Numbered from the stretch's first letter, positions 26,119 through 34,651 are shown. The stretch: 64,000 nucleotides of DNA from Halodurantibacterium daqingensis (GCF_042666235.1 NZ_JBHTFQ010000008.1:124001-188000), one strand, 5' to 3'. The notes: generated from the sequence alone by a model not told the origin. A program made the numbers and translations.

Positions 26119-27228
26119 CTACGGCCCGATCAGGATCATCCCCGCGACAAAGCTGAGCGCGAACATCGGCAGTGACCAGAGATGGAACGCGCGCCAGAGC
26201 CCGGGCGCCCGCGCAAGGCGCAGCGCGATCAGATTGGCAAGCGATCCGATCGCCAGACCGAAGCCGCCGACGCTTACCCCCCAGGCGAGGGCACGCCAGT
26301 CCTCGGTGAACGGTGCAAGAAAGACCGCCGCCGGCACGTTCGACATTCCCTGCGACAGGCCTGCACCCACACCATAGCCCCCGCCGAGCGCCAGAGCCTT
26401 CGGCACCGCCGCGGCAATCGCCGGCAGTTGGCCCAGAAGCCCCAGGTTCACGAACATCAGGATGAAAACCAGCAACAGCGGCCAGTCCACCCAGCGCAGC
26501 ACCGTCCGGAAGGCGATCAGGTAAAGCGCGATCACAGCCCCGGCAGCCGGCACCGCCAGACCAGCGTTCACGAGTAACAGGAACAGCGGATAGGCCACCA
26601 GCGACACGGCCATCAGCCGCGGCTGCAGGGCCTGCCCTGGCGCGAGCCGCGCAGCGACGATCGGGCGCGAGCCGAAGGCCAGCGGCACCAGCGCCAGCAG
26701 GATCGCCATCATGGCCGCGGCCAAAGGCAGCATCGCCAACAGGAACTCTCCGAACCCCACGCCCGAGAGCTGCCACAGGAACAGGTTCTGCGGATTGCCC
26801 ACCGGCGACACGGCCGAACCGGCATTGACCGCCAGTGCCTGAAAGATCACCAGCCGCCCCGTCGGCAGCACCACCAGACGCGACAGCGCAAGCGTCAGCG
26901 GAACCGTGACGAAAAGGGCAACATCGTTGGTCACCACCGCCGAAAGCACCGCAGCGCCCAGCACCAGCGCGACCGCCAGCCTGCGTTCGCTGCGCAACCG
27001 CACGATAACGGCGCGGCCGGCACGCTCGATCAGGCCGCTTGTCTCCAGCCCCCGGCTGAGCACCAGCAACCCGGCAAGCGCGGCGATCGTCTTCCAGTCC
27101 ACCAGCGCCGCAACTGCTGCGGGATCCGTCGGCACCTGCCACAGCATGACCGGAAACAGGGCAAGAAGAAGCCCGAGCAACCATTCGTCGCGCAGCCGGC
27201 GGGCCATGAGGATCAGGCGGGCAGACAT
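26119..27228 (-). CDS. ArsB/SLC13-type anion permease (YbiR-like)
   Basis: About 369 residues from the chosen ATG at 27226-27228; a longer frame to 27342 is possible. It is an integral membrane protein of 10-11 helices. The conserved motifs VVTNDVALFVTVPLTLALS and NAGSAVSPVGNPQNLFLWQLSG in the first half and QGMSNVPAAVFLAPF in the second are the paired re-entrant motifs of the ion transporter (IT) superfamily that includes ArsB, NhaD and citrate carriers. The transported anion cannot be predicted. It stands alone between the DUF1330 pseudogene and an M20 peptidase gene. Confidence 0.82.
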   Translation of the reverse strand: MSARLILMARRLRDEWLLGLLLALFPVMLWQVPTDPAAVAALVDWKTIAALAGLLVLSRGLETSGLIERAGRAVIVRLRSERRLAVALVLGAAVLSAVVTNDVALFVTVPLTLALSRLVVLPTGRLVIFQALAVNAGSAVSPVGNPQNLFLWQLSGVGFGEFLLAMLPLAAAMMAILLALVPLAFGSRPIVAARLAPGQALQPRLMAVSLVAYPLFLLLVNAGLAVPAAGAVIALYLIAFRTVLRWVDWPLLLVFILMFVNLGLLGQLPAIAAAVPKALALGGGYGVGAGLSQGMSNVPAAVFLAPFTEDWRALAWGVSVGGFGLAIGSLANLIALRLARAPGLWRAFHLWSLPMFALSFVAGMILIGP

Positions 27229-27517
27229 CACGTCAACCGAAGCATCGCCCGGGGCACAGACGCGGCCAAAGGTGCGACATCGAATGGAATCATGCAGTTC
27301 AAGGCGGAGGTCATCCTTCACAGGCGCGCTGCACATTGCCACGCCCGCGCGGCGGGCAACAGGTGGGATCGCGTATTCCGGCGTGCCAGCCCGGCTGGCG
27401 CGCGCAAGGGGGATCGCCCTGAATTAACGCGCGCATGACCTGCAGCGGCACGCCATGCGCAGCCGTCCCCGGCGGCCTTCCGCTACATCCGACGCCGGGC
27501 GGGGTGGCAAGACAGCT

Positions 27518-28795
27518 TCAAACGGGTTCGGTGCCGCACCAGTCGGCAATGAAAAGCGCCATGGCCTTGGTGCAGTTGCGAAGCGATTCAAGGCTGACGT
27601 ATTCGTCAAAGCCATGGATGTTGCGCGACACCGGGCCGTAGCACAGCGTCGGGATCTGGTTGTAAAGCGCATAGACCCGCGCATCGAGATAGGCCGGCGT
27701 GGTAAGGCTTTGCAGCGGCGCACCAAAGGCGGCCTCATGGGCGCGCGCCAGGGCATTTTCCGCATCCGAACCCGGTTCCAGGTAATAGCCTTCGGCATTG
27801 AAGCCGTTCTGCGTGACCTTGGGCGGATTCTGGGCAAGAAACCGGTCACCGCGCGCAAAGCCTGCGATGTGATCCTCGATCTCGCGCAGCTTGTCCTGCG
27901 CCTTCTGGCCGGGATAGATCGAGATCCGCACCTGAAAGCGGCACCATGCCGGAACCGACGACCCCCAGTCGCCCCCTTCGATGATGCCGACATTCATGTT
28001 GATCGGCTTCGGTTCATCCTCGAAGCCGCGATGCCGGCCTTTCTCGGCGTTCCACTTCGCCTCGATCTCGCGCAGGGCACCGATCACGCGATAGGCGGCG
28101 TCGATCGCATTCGCGCCCTCGCCCATTTCGCGCACATGGACGGGAATGCCGCGCACCTCGACCTCGAACCAGAGCACGCCTCCGCAGGCGCGGACCAACT
28201 TGTTGTCCTCGGGTTCGGGGATCAGGGCCGCGTCGGCGGTATAGCCGCGCAGAAAGGTCTGCATCGCGCCGTTGCCGGTGGATTCCTCTTCCACCACCGA
28301 TTGCAGATAGACCGTTGCCGCAGGTTGCAGCCCGATCCGCTTCAGGGCCTCAAGCGCAAAGACATTGGCGCCGGCACCGGCCTTCATGTCGCCCGCGCCG
28401 CGGCCATACATCCGGTCGCCCACGATCGCGCCACCATAGGGATCCTGTTCCCACATGTCCTTGGGGCCGACAGGGACGACATCAAGATGATGCTGCAGGA
28501 TCAGGGTGCGGCCCTTCTGTTCCCGGGGGTGGTGGATTCCCACGACGATGGGCGCACGGGAATGCTGGTCCGAGAAGGGCGCGCCGCCCTCATGCGCTGT
28601 CAGCTGCGCCTCATCCATGTCGAAACGGTCCATCTTGAAGCCGCGCGCGGCGAAATCCTCGTAGATGAAATCCTGGATCGCGAATTCCTCGCCCCGCTGA
28701 GAGGCGAAGGAAACGAGCTTGCGGGTATAGGCGATCTGTTCGTCGAACCCTTCGTCCACGGCACGCAGGATCGCGTCGCGCAGTTCAGCGGTCAT
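27518..28795 (-). CDS. M20-family metallopeptidase/deacylase (ArgE/DapE type)
   Basis: 425 residues from the ATG at 28793-28795, which follows a GGGGGA ribosome binding site. The di-zinc site is complete: His in LILQHHLDVVPVG, the bridging Asp in GRGAGDMKAG, the catalytic and metal Glu pair in VVEEESTGNG, Glu or Asp in IPEPEDN and the C-terminal His in NIHGFDEY. The lid/dimerisation domain occupies the middle third. It would hydrolyse an N-acyl or carbamoyl amino acid or a dipeptide. The gene is divergent from an IclR regulator, which likely controls it. Confidence 0.9.
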   Translation of the reverse strand: MTAELRDAILRAVDEGFDEQIAYTRKLVSFASQRGEEFAIQDFIYEDFAARGFKMDRFDMDEAQLTAHEGGAPFSDQHSRAPIVVGIHHPREQKGRTLILQHHLDVVPVGPKDMWEQDPYGGAIVGDRMYGRGAGDMKAGAGANVFALEALKRIGLQPAATVYLQSVVEEESTGNGAMQTFLRGYTADAALIPEPEDNKLVRACGGVLWFEVEVRGIPVHVREMGEGANAIDAAYRVIGALREIEAKWNAEKGRHRGFEDEPKPINMNVGIIEGGDWGSSVPAWCRFQVRISIYPGQKAQDKLREIEDHIAGFARGDRFLAQNPPKVTQNGFNAEGYYLEPGSDAENALARAHEAAFGAPLQSLTTPAYLDARVYALYNQIPTLCYGPVSRNIHGFDEYVSLESLRNCTKAMALFIADWCGTEPV

Positions 28796-28847
28796 GGTCG
28801 TCCCCCTGATCAAGCGTTGTTCTTCTTGCACTGGAAGCAGCAGAGCC

Positions 28848-28898
28848 TATTGATCTTTGTGTGTCAATAAATGATCTTTCTGTATCATTCAGTGATAC
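28848..28898. promoter_or_regulatory. Two inverted repeats between the M20 and IclR genes
   Basis: TATTGA (28848-28853) and TCAATA (28864-28869) form one inverted repeat with a 10-base spacer, and GTATCA (28882-28887) with TGATAC (28893-28898) form a perfect second one with a five-base spacer. Both sit in the AT-rich divergent promoter, the normal place for IclR binding. Confidence 0.6.
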
Positions 28899-28909
28899 CA
28901 AACGCATCC

Positions 28910-29737
28910 ATGTCATCAGCCAAACCCGAGATTGAGCCGGTCCCCGACCCCGCAGGAATGCGCGGGGTGGCCCGTATCGCCGCGATTCTGCGTTGCTTTT
29001 CAATGACACGACCGATGCTGAGTCTGAGCGAGGTCGCCCGTGCAACCGGGCTCGACAAGAACACGGCGCGTCGGTTGTTGCTGGCGCTTTCGGTCTCGGG
29101 TCTCGTGCGGCGCGACGAATCCGACGGGACCTGGGGCCTTGATACCGGCGTGCTCAAGCTGCAGCCGGCGGTGCTTGGTCCGCGCGATCTGCGCGAGACG
29201 GCCGCGCCCTTCCTTCAGGGCCTCACCGAACGCACGCGGATGACCAGCTTCTTCTGGATTGCCGACCCCGAGGGCGCGCTCTGCATCGAACGCGTCCGCG
29301 CCAACGGGGTGTTTCTTGATGTGCCGTGGTCGATGCCAGGAACCGTGGTGCCGCTGAACATGGCCGGCGGTCCGCGCGTCATCCTCGCCTACATGTCGGA
29401 CCAGGCGCGCGCCGACTGGCTTGCCCGGCCGCAACCGCATCATACCCAATTCACCGAAACTGACCCCGAGGCGCTGATACAATCGGCCGCGCGGATCAGG
29501 GCGCAGGGATATGAACTGGCCGCGGATGACTATTACGTCGGCATGACGGGGCTGGGCGTTCCCATTCTGGACCGCAGCGGCGCCTTCGTCGGGGCGATCT
29601 CGGTCACCTCGGGATCTGGCGCCTTCACCGAACCCGGGCGCGCGGCTGCAGTGCTTGCCGCCGCGCGCGAAACGGCGGCGGCAATCGGCATACGCCTGGG
29701 GTTCGACGCCGGAGTGTCTGCCGGCTATGCAGGTTGA
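28910..29737 (+). CDS. IclR-family transcriptional regulator
   Basis: 275 residues from ATG 28910; an in-frame ATG 39 bases earlier lies in the operator region. The N-terminal winged helix (RIAAILRCFSMTRPMLSLSEVARATGLDKNTARRLL) and the C-terminal IclR effector domain (LTERTRMTSFFW through GLGVPILDRSGAFVGAISVTSGSGAF) are complete. These are dimeric repressors or activators sensing small organic acids. It is divergent from the M20 peptidase gene and probably regulates it and itself. Confidence 0.92.
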   Translation: MSSAKPEIEPVPDPAGMRGVARIAAILRCFSMTRPMLSLSEVARATGLDKNTARRLLLALSVSGLVRRDESDGTWGLDTGVLKLQPAVLGPRDLRETAAPFLQGLTERTRMTSFFWIADPEGALCIERVRANGVFLDVPWSMPGTVVPLNMAGGPRVILAYMSDQARADWLARPQPHHTQFTETDPEALIQSAARIRAQGYELAADDYYVGMTGLGVPILDRSGAFVGAISVTSGSGAFTEPGRAAAVLAAARETAAAIGIRLGFDAGVSAGYAG

Positions 29738-30144
29738 ACGCACCAGGCCGGGCATTTTCAGCCGCCCCTCCGACTGTGCCCATCTTTCCGAGGAGGGCGC
29801 CCCTGGCACCTGTCAACCGTCTGGAAGCGGCGCCGGGTGGGGCCCCTGCCCTCTTGTCGGGAGGTCACGGCGCCGTCTCTGCGATGCTCTGCTGCCTGAC
29901 GGCACGCGCAACGCATCGTCCTGGACGCCGAACGTTCCCGCGCCGCTGGCGGGGATGCGCGGTTCTGCCGTGGCTGTGGCCTGCATGCCCCGTGACGGGG
30001 CGGGAAACGTGCGGCACTGGCGCCGATGAACGGGCGCCTTTCTCGGCAGGCACCGCTGCGGGGGGTCGTCTTGCCCTTGGGCGCACCCACTCCCGGGCGC
30101 GGCTAAAAACCCCCACAAGACCATGATTTTCCGCCAAAATTCCT
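29738..30144. other. Gap between IclR gene and replication module
   Basis: About 400 bases with no recognisable gene; the frames present are chance-like. The last 30 bases become AT-rich and lead into the palindrome that closes the replication module. Confidence 0.4.
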
Positions 30145-30165
30145 GGTTCTTGCCAATTGGCAATT
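30145..30165. repeat. Palindromic repeat, copy 1, flanking the replication module
   Basis: The 14-base perfect palindrome TTGCCAATTGGCAA (30150-30163) sits inside a 21-base unit repeated in inverted orientation at 33985-34005. This copy begins two bases beyond the stop codon of the rep gene. A perfect palindrome adjacent to a partition locus is the expected form of a ParB-binding centromere (parS) site. Confidence 0.75.
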
Positions 30166-30167
30166 CT

Positions 30168-31184
30168 TCAGATCGGATTGGCCTCGGCATATTTGCGGAA
30201 AAACGCGAGATAGGCCTTGTCCGGATCGGTTGCGGCGGGTTTGGCGGCGGCCCAGGCGCGCCATTCCGCCTCGACAAAGTAGATGTCGTAGCCGGGGTGG
30301 CGCATCCGCGCTGTCTCATAGGTTTCGGTCCGCAGCGCAGCGCCGCGCCCGTCGAGCCATGCCGGGCGCGCGGGCACCGCGGTCGGGGCGGCCTGCGCCC
30401 GCTCCTCGGCCCGGACCTTGCGCCCGACCTTGGAAAACTGCAACGCCCGTCCCGCGGCGCCCGCGGCCTCATCATCCTTGCGCCACCAGCGCAGTTCCAC
30501 ATGGGTCACGCTGCGCCCGGTCTTGATCGGGTCGATCGCCACCATGAAATCCGACAGCGCGTTGACCTCGGCCACGGCCGGATCGATCGCGCGCAGCTTG
30601 AGGTTCGACCACGAGGTCAGCTTGCCGCGCGGCACCCCCAGAACACCCCGCAGCGCGTCGAGCGAGAACTTCTCGGAGGAGCGCCAGCGCAGGTTGCCGC
30701 GCTTCTGCACCATTTCATACAGCGTCAGCGCGTATTTCGACGAAAGCGCGAACATCACCTCGCGCTGCAAGCGCGCAAAGACGGTGGAATTGCCGATGAT
30801 CCGCCGCAGCCGCGCGGGGATCTCGTATTCGACCAGCCCGTCGGCGCGGTTCGCCTCGATGTTGCCGCCCAGCAGCTGCACCCGTTCCACCGCGGGCTCT
30901 CCGTCCCAGATCACGGCGACCTTGACGATGGCGGACATGAGCCGCTCAAGGCTTTCGCCCACCCGGTCGTTGGAATTATGCGACCCCCGCAGCGCCGATT
31001 TCGCGATGATATGGCTGACCGGCTTGTCGATCGCATCCCAGGCGTTTTCCAGAAGCTGGTTGTAGATCCGCCGGTCGCTGAGCGAAAGCGGCGTCACCTC
31101 GATCAGATCCACAAGCTCGCCGGGCTTGATCATGCTTTCGCTGTTCGGCCGGATATCGACCGTGCGATAGGATTTCTCTGCCAT
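30168..31184 (-). CDS. repB: Plasmid replication initiator, RepB type (Rep_3 superfamily)
   Basis: 338 residues. The winged-helix pair of the Rep_3 family is visible: PLSLSDRRIYNQLLENAWDA in the first domain and FARLQREVMFALSSKYALTLYEMVQKRGNLRW followed by FSLDALRGVLGV and KLTSWSNLKLRAIDPAVAEVNA in the second. A C-terminal motif (YDIYFVEAEWRAWAA, AYLAFFRKYAEAN) is shared by Rhodobacterales RepB replicases. It binds iterons and opens the origin; the repeats between this gene and parA are its likely target. It is divergent from parAB, the usual arrangement for this replicon class. Confidence 0.88.
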   Translation of the reverse strand: MAEKSYRTVDIRPNSESMIKPGELVDLIEVTPLSLSDRRIYNQLLENAWDAIDKPVSHIIAKSALRGSHNSNDRVGESLERLMSAIVKVAVIWDGEPAVERVQLLGGNIEANRADGLVEYEIPARLRRIIGNSTVFARLQREVMFALSSKYALTLYEMVQKRGNLRWRSSEKFSLDALRGVLGVPRGKLTSWSNLKLRAIDPAVAEVNALSDFMVAIDPIKTGRSVTHVELRWWRKDDEAAGAAGRALQFSKVGRKVRAEERAQAAPTAVPARPAWLDGRGAALRTETYETARMRHPGYDIYFVEAEWRAWAAAKPAATDPDKAYLAFFRKYAEANPI

Positions 31185-31187
31185 GAC

Positions 31188-31229
31188 CTTACCCCGCTTT
31201 TCTTACTTTTGTAGCGCAAGGCGGGTAAG
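31188..31229. promoter_or_regulatory. Inverted repeat in front of the rep gene
   Basis: CTTACCCCGCTT at 31188-31199 and AAGGCGGGTAAG at 31218-31229 are inverted repeats with about two mismatches, directly upstream of the rep start. Rep proteins of this type often repress their own gene through inverted half-iterons, and the CTTAC/GTAAG ends match the iteron core seen further upstream. Confidence 0.5.
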
Positions 31230-31387
31230 ATTTCAATCTTTCCGTCGCCCGCTGTCCCGCCGCGACGGGGCAGCCAGGGGGTATCCACCCGAAAAGTAAT
31301 TCTTGGATGAATCAACCGTGCGCCGGTGATTCGCAACACCCTTAGGATAAAGGGGAAAATCAGGGCTCCAAGGCCCGCCCCACGCCA

Positions 31388-31495
31388 CACCCGATCTGTA
31401 AGTTCAGCCCCCTGCCCCATCCGTAAGCGCAGCCCTTCCGATTCGTAACGCCACCCGTCCCGCAAAGTAGGCCAAACCGCCCGATCCGTAAGGTT
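31388..31495 (+). repeat. Iteron array of the replication origin
   Basis: Five degenerate direct repeats of CCGATCCGTAAG are spaced 21 to 25 bases, about two helical turns: GTAAG cores at 31398, 31423, 31445 (GTAAC), 31467 (GTAGG) and 31488. Such arrays between rep and parA are the binding sites for Rep_3 initiators and define the origin. The third and fourth copies are the least conserved. Confidence 0.7.
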
Positions 31496-31577
31496 TCGCG
31501 GAAATCTGTCTTTCTTATCAACGGGATCTCACTCCTGAACCTTAGAATCCCGAAGAGTCTGAATCAGGAAGTTCCTT

Positions 31578-31586
31578 TTATCCACA
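31578..31586 (+). promoter_or_regulatory. DnaA box in the replication origin
   Basis: TTATCCACA is a perfect consensus DnaA box. It lies 90 bases beyond the iterons, next to an AT-rich stretch (TTTCTTATCAACG, CCTTTTATCC) that could be the unwinding element. Many iteron plasmids need one or more DnaA boxes for initiation. Confidence 0.75.
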
Positions 31587-31655
31587 GTTTGGATGATCCT
31601 GTGGCAACCTCGGTTCGAAACCTTACCGATTGGGCGGGTTGAGGCGTCGCCGGCG

Positions 31656-31726
31656 CCCCCAACTCCGGGAATTGGCGCCCCCTGCCCCCAACTTCCGGTT
31701 ATTTCGCCTGTCTTGCCGGAATTCCG
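31656..31726 (+). repeat. Direct repeat and palindrome in the parA leader
   Basis: CCCCCAACTCCGG (31656-31668) recurs as CCCCCAACTTCCGG (31685-31698), followed by the perfect palindrome CGGAATTCCG (31717-31726), all within 130 bases upstream of parA. They are likely operator sites for autoregulation of parAB by ParA or ParB. Confidence 0.45.
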
Positions 31727-31784
31727 AACTTTACGCCGGGGCCGGTTTGCCGCATCCTTGGCGCGACCCGATCAGAGAGGCCCC

Positions 31785-32984
31785 ATGACGCCCGTTCTTC
31801 CCCCCGTCTCGTTGGAAGAGCTTGCCCAGCTCACCCGACGCGCCAGCACCGTCATCGACCGCTTGCGAGAGCGCGTCTTTGCCCCCGGCACCCAGAAACG
31901 GCTCGACCTGCGCTTCAACGTCCGCACGGCCTCGGAAATGGTCGGGCGCACCGAAAAGGCCATCCGCGACGCCGAGGCCGATGGCCGCCTGCCCGAGCCC
32001 GACAAGGACGCGGAAACCCAGCGCCGCACCGGCTACACCCTCGCGCAGATCAACCGGATGCGCGAGGTGTTTGGCACCCTGCCCCATCGCGCGCCGGACG
32101 ATCCGCCGCTGGTGCTCGCGGTCCAGAACTTCAAGGGCGGTGTGGGAAAATCCACTGTTGTCAGCCACTTGGCCCAGTATTTCGCGCTGCGGGGCTATCG
32201 GGTCTGCGTGATCGATTGCGACAGCCAGGCCTCGACCACCGCGATTTTCGGCATGAACCCGGATGTGGATGTCGATGAGGATGAAGATACGCTCTACCCG
32301 TTCCTGCGCCATGGCGGGCCGAAATCGCTCCATTACGCGCTGCGGGCGACCTATTGGCCGGGGATCGCGCTGATCCCGGCCAATCTGGGGCTCTATGACG
32401 CCGAATACGAATTCGCGGCGCGCATGGCGCGGGAACCGACCTTCATCCTCGACCGGCTCCGCGATGGGGTGGAAAGCATCGCCGACCAGTTCGACGTGAT
32501 CCTGCTCGACCCGCCGCCGGCGCTTGGGATGATCTCGCTTTCGGTGCTGCGGGCGGCCAATGCGCTGTTGATTCCGGCGCCGCCGAACAATGTCGATTTC
32601 GCCTCCACCGCGCATTTCCTCAAGATGATGGAGGCGACGCTGACCGAGCTTGCGCAACATGGGGGTGCGCGCAGCTACAGCTTTGTTAAGGTTCTTGCGA
32701 CAAAGATGAACGATCAGAAATCGGCGCATCTGGCGATCAAGCGAATGATGGACGCGGTCTTTCCGCAGGACATGCTTCAGGCGACGCTCAAGGACAGCGC
32801 CGAGATCGACAATGCAACCGCGAACCTGTGCACGGTCTATGAACTCACCGGTCCGGCCACGCGCACCGACACGCATCGCCGCTGCCGCGCCTATCTGGAC
32901 GCCGTGGGCCGCGAGGTGGAGCTTTTGGCGCGCAAGACCTGGCCGAGCCATCACCGCGCGCTTCGCAAGGAGGGACTGCTATGA
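31785..32984 (+). CDS. parA: Plasmid partition ATPase ParA (RepA-type)
   Basis: 399 residues from ATG 31785, which follows an AGAGAGG site; a longer open frame upstream runs through the operator repeats and is unlikely to be translated. The N-terminal 100 residues hold a winged/MerR-like helix-turn-helix (RTASEMVGRTEKAIRDAEADGRLP), the DNA-binding part of type Ia ParA proteins. The deviant Walker A is KGGVGKST (117-124), with ViDcDsQaSTT and the Walker B ILLDPPPALG. It moves plasmid copies apart together with ParB and represses its own promoter. It overlaps parB by four bases. Confidence 0.93.
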   Translation: MTPVLPPVSLEELAQLTRRASTVIDRLRERVFAPGTQKRLDLRFNVRTASEMVGRTEKAIRDAEADGRLPEPDKDAETQRRTGYTLAQINRMREVFGTLPHRAPDDPPLVLAVQNFKGGVGKSTVVSHLAQYFALRGYRVCVIDCDSQASTTAIFGMNPDVDVDEDEDTLYPFLRHGGPKSLHYALRATYWPGIALIPANLGLYDAEYEFAARMAREPTFILDRLRDGVESIADQFDVILLDPPPALGMISLSVLRAANALLIPAPPNNVDFASTAHFLKMMEATLTELAQHGGARSYSFVKVLATKMNDQKSAHLAIKRMMDAVFPQDMLQATLKDSAEIDNATANLCTVYELTGPATRTDTHRRCRAYLDAVGREVELLARKTWPSHHRALRKEGLL

Positions 32985-33982
32985 GCAAACGTCACGACGC
33001 GCTTTTCGAGGATGTGCTGAAGGACTTCTCGGCCACCGAACCCGCGCCCGAGGATCGCGGCGGGGCGCGGTTTCTCAAACGCTCCTCGACGCTCGCCGAT
33101 ACGGGCGAGCGGGAGGAAAAGGTGCTCCGCTGGGTGGATCCGGCGCACTGCGTCATGTGGGCCGGGCACAACCGCGCCTATGACCTGCTGACGGCGGAAA
33201 ACTGCGGCGACCTGATCGCCTCGATCAAGGCGCAGGGGCAGCAGGAATTTCCGGCGATCGTGCGCCGGCTGACCGGAAGCCAAACCGGGGCAGGGGCCGA
33301 GTATGAGGTGATCTGCGGTGCCCGGCGTCATTTCGCGATCAGCTGGCTGCGCGCGAACAACTATCCGCAGTTCCGCTATCTGATCGAGGTGCGCGACCTG
33401 ACCGACGAAGAGGCGTTCCGCCTTGCCGATCTGGAAAACCGCGACCGCGAGGATATTTCGGATTTCGAGCGTGCCCGCGATTATGCGCTGGCGCTCGAGT
33501 CCTATTACGGCGGGCGGCAGAAGGCGATGGCCGAGCGGCTGGAGGTGTCCGAGGGCTGGCTGTCACGCTACCTTCAGCTTGCCCGGCTGCCCGAGGAGAT
33601 CATCGCCGCCTATCCCGATATCCGCGAGATCCGGGAGCTTCACGCCCGCACGCTGCGCCCCTATCTGGGCGACCCGCAGCAGCGCGCGCAACTGATCGAG
33701 GCCGCGGGGGAACTGGCCGCGGAACAGCGCGCGGCGCGCGAAGGGCAGGGGGCTCCGGTGCCCGCCGCCAAGGTTCTGGCACGGCTGAAGGCCGCCGCCG
33801 CCGGCCCGCGCAAGGCCCGCCCGCCCGAGCGCCTGTTCCGCCGCGTGCCCGAGGAAAGCGGCGTCGCGATGCGCCGCAAGAACGGCCGCGTGACGCTGGA
33901 ATTCAGTGAGAACCTGTCGGACGCGGCACTTGAGGTCGCGTTCCGCCTGTTCCTCGAGCATCGGCGGGAGGCCCGGAAGTGA
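32981..33982 (+). CDS. parB: Plasmid partition protein ParB (RepB-like)
   Basis: 333 residues. The N-terminal ParB/Srx domain has HNRAYDLL and the box II motif ICGARRHFAISWLR; a central helix-turn-helix lies at QKAMAERLEVSEGWLSRYLQLARLP; the C-terminus (RRKNGRVTLEFSENLSDAALEVAFRLFLE) is the dimerisation segment of the plasmid RepB/ParB type. It binds centromere palindromes. The inverted palindrome copy 2 starts two bases after its stop codon. Confidence 0.93.
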   Translation: MSKRHDALFEDVLKDFSATEPAPEDRGGARFLKRSSTLADTGEREEKVLRWVDPAHCVMWAGHNRAYDLLTAENCGDLIASIKAQGQQEFPAIVRRLTGSQTGAGAEYEVICGARRHFAISWLRANNYPQFRYLIEVRDLTDEEAFRLADLENRDREDISDFERARDYALALESYYGGRQKAMAERLEVSEGWLSRYLQLARLPEEIIAAYPDIREIRELHARTLRPYLGDPQQRAQLIEAAGELAAEQRAAREGQGAPVPAAKVLARLKAAAAGPRKARPPERLFRRVPEESGVAMRRKNGRVTLEFSENLSDAALEVAFRLFLEHRREARK

Positions 33983-33984
33983 GA

Positions 33985-34005
33985 AATTGCCAATTGGCAA
34001 GAACC
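33985..34005. repeat. Palindromic repeat, copy 2, flanking the replication module
   Basis: Inverted partner of the repeat at 30145-30165, identical over 21 bases, with the perfect palindrome TTGCCAATTGGCAA at 33987-34000. It lies directly after parB, so the whole rep-origin-parAB module is bracketed by the pair. A centromere (parS) function is the simplest reading. Confidence 0.75.
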
Positions 34006-34049
34006 CGGAAAAATGACGCTAAAACAGTTATTTGACCGATAATTCAGAA

Positions 34050-34081
34050 GGGCCCGCCCCGTGCCGGGGGCGGGCCTTTTT
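34050..34081 (+). terminator. Rho-independent terminator after parB
   Basis: Stem GGCCCGCCCC (34051-34060) pairs with GGGGCGGGCC (34067-34076) across a short loop and is followed by five T residues. It ends the parAB transcript. Confidence 0.85.
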
Positions 34082-34199
34082 CGCGGATCAGGGGGGCAGA
34101 CGGGGCAGGGGGGCAGACGTGCCTGTTCGCGGATGTCAGGGATCGCGCCTCGTCTCCCTCGTTGATATGGCGCCCAGGTTGAACTGAGCGACACAACCG

Positions 34200-34481
34200 C
34201 CTCCGCCTGCTGCCGCCCGAGGCCATGCACATGATCCGCGGCACCCGGGGTGCCGCATGCGGCGCCCGGCTGTGCGACGCGGCGCTGCGGGCCTCGATGT
34301 CTTCGCGATGGAGCCGATCCAGCCGTCGAACCCGCTTCTGGGGCTCGACCGGGTGGTGCTGACGCCGCATGTCGCAGCGGTTTCGGCCGATGGTTTTGCG
34401 CCATCGGTGGAGCGCATGATCGCCAACCTGCGCGCGATCCATGACGGTCACGCGCCGCGCGACATCGACATTCTGGTCTGA
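34200..34481 (+). pseudogene. D-2-hydroxyacid dehydrogenase C-terminal fragment
   Basis: The frame begins with RLLPPEAMHMIRGTR, breaks, and continues as AGLDVFAMEPIQPSNPLLGLDRVVLTPHVAAVS, the NAD-binding-domain end of phosphoglycerate-dehydrogenase-like proteins, including the catalytic His in LTPHVA. The N-terminal two thirds and the intervening residues (normally around VNIARGALVDEAALAAAL) are lost. It is distinct from the complete hydroxyacid dehydrogenase at 44611. Confidence 0.75.
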
Positions 34482-34651
34482 GCGGCCTGTCTGAAGGGGC
34501 GGGCCGAGCGGCCTGTCCGGCGGGTCCGGATGGCCTCAGAGGCTTGGGGGCCGGCGCCAAACGGGGCGGATCGCGGCGCAGGGCCCCGCTTGCGACGCGG
34601 CGCCCCTTGCGAATGGATGCGCCCGGGGGGCGGCGCTCGGGGGGCGGTGCC

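Noticed and set aside
31593..31784. Extra 64 residues at the N-terminus of ParA
   Set aside because: They cover the palindrome and direct repeats of the leader; the ATG at 31785 has the ribosome binding site and yields the normal ParA length.
34200..34481. Hydroxyacid dehydrogenase fragment as a duplicate of the gene at 44611
   Set aside because: The C-terminal sequences differ throughout (DVFAMEPIQP versus DVYSPGAPL), so they are different family members.
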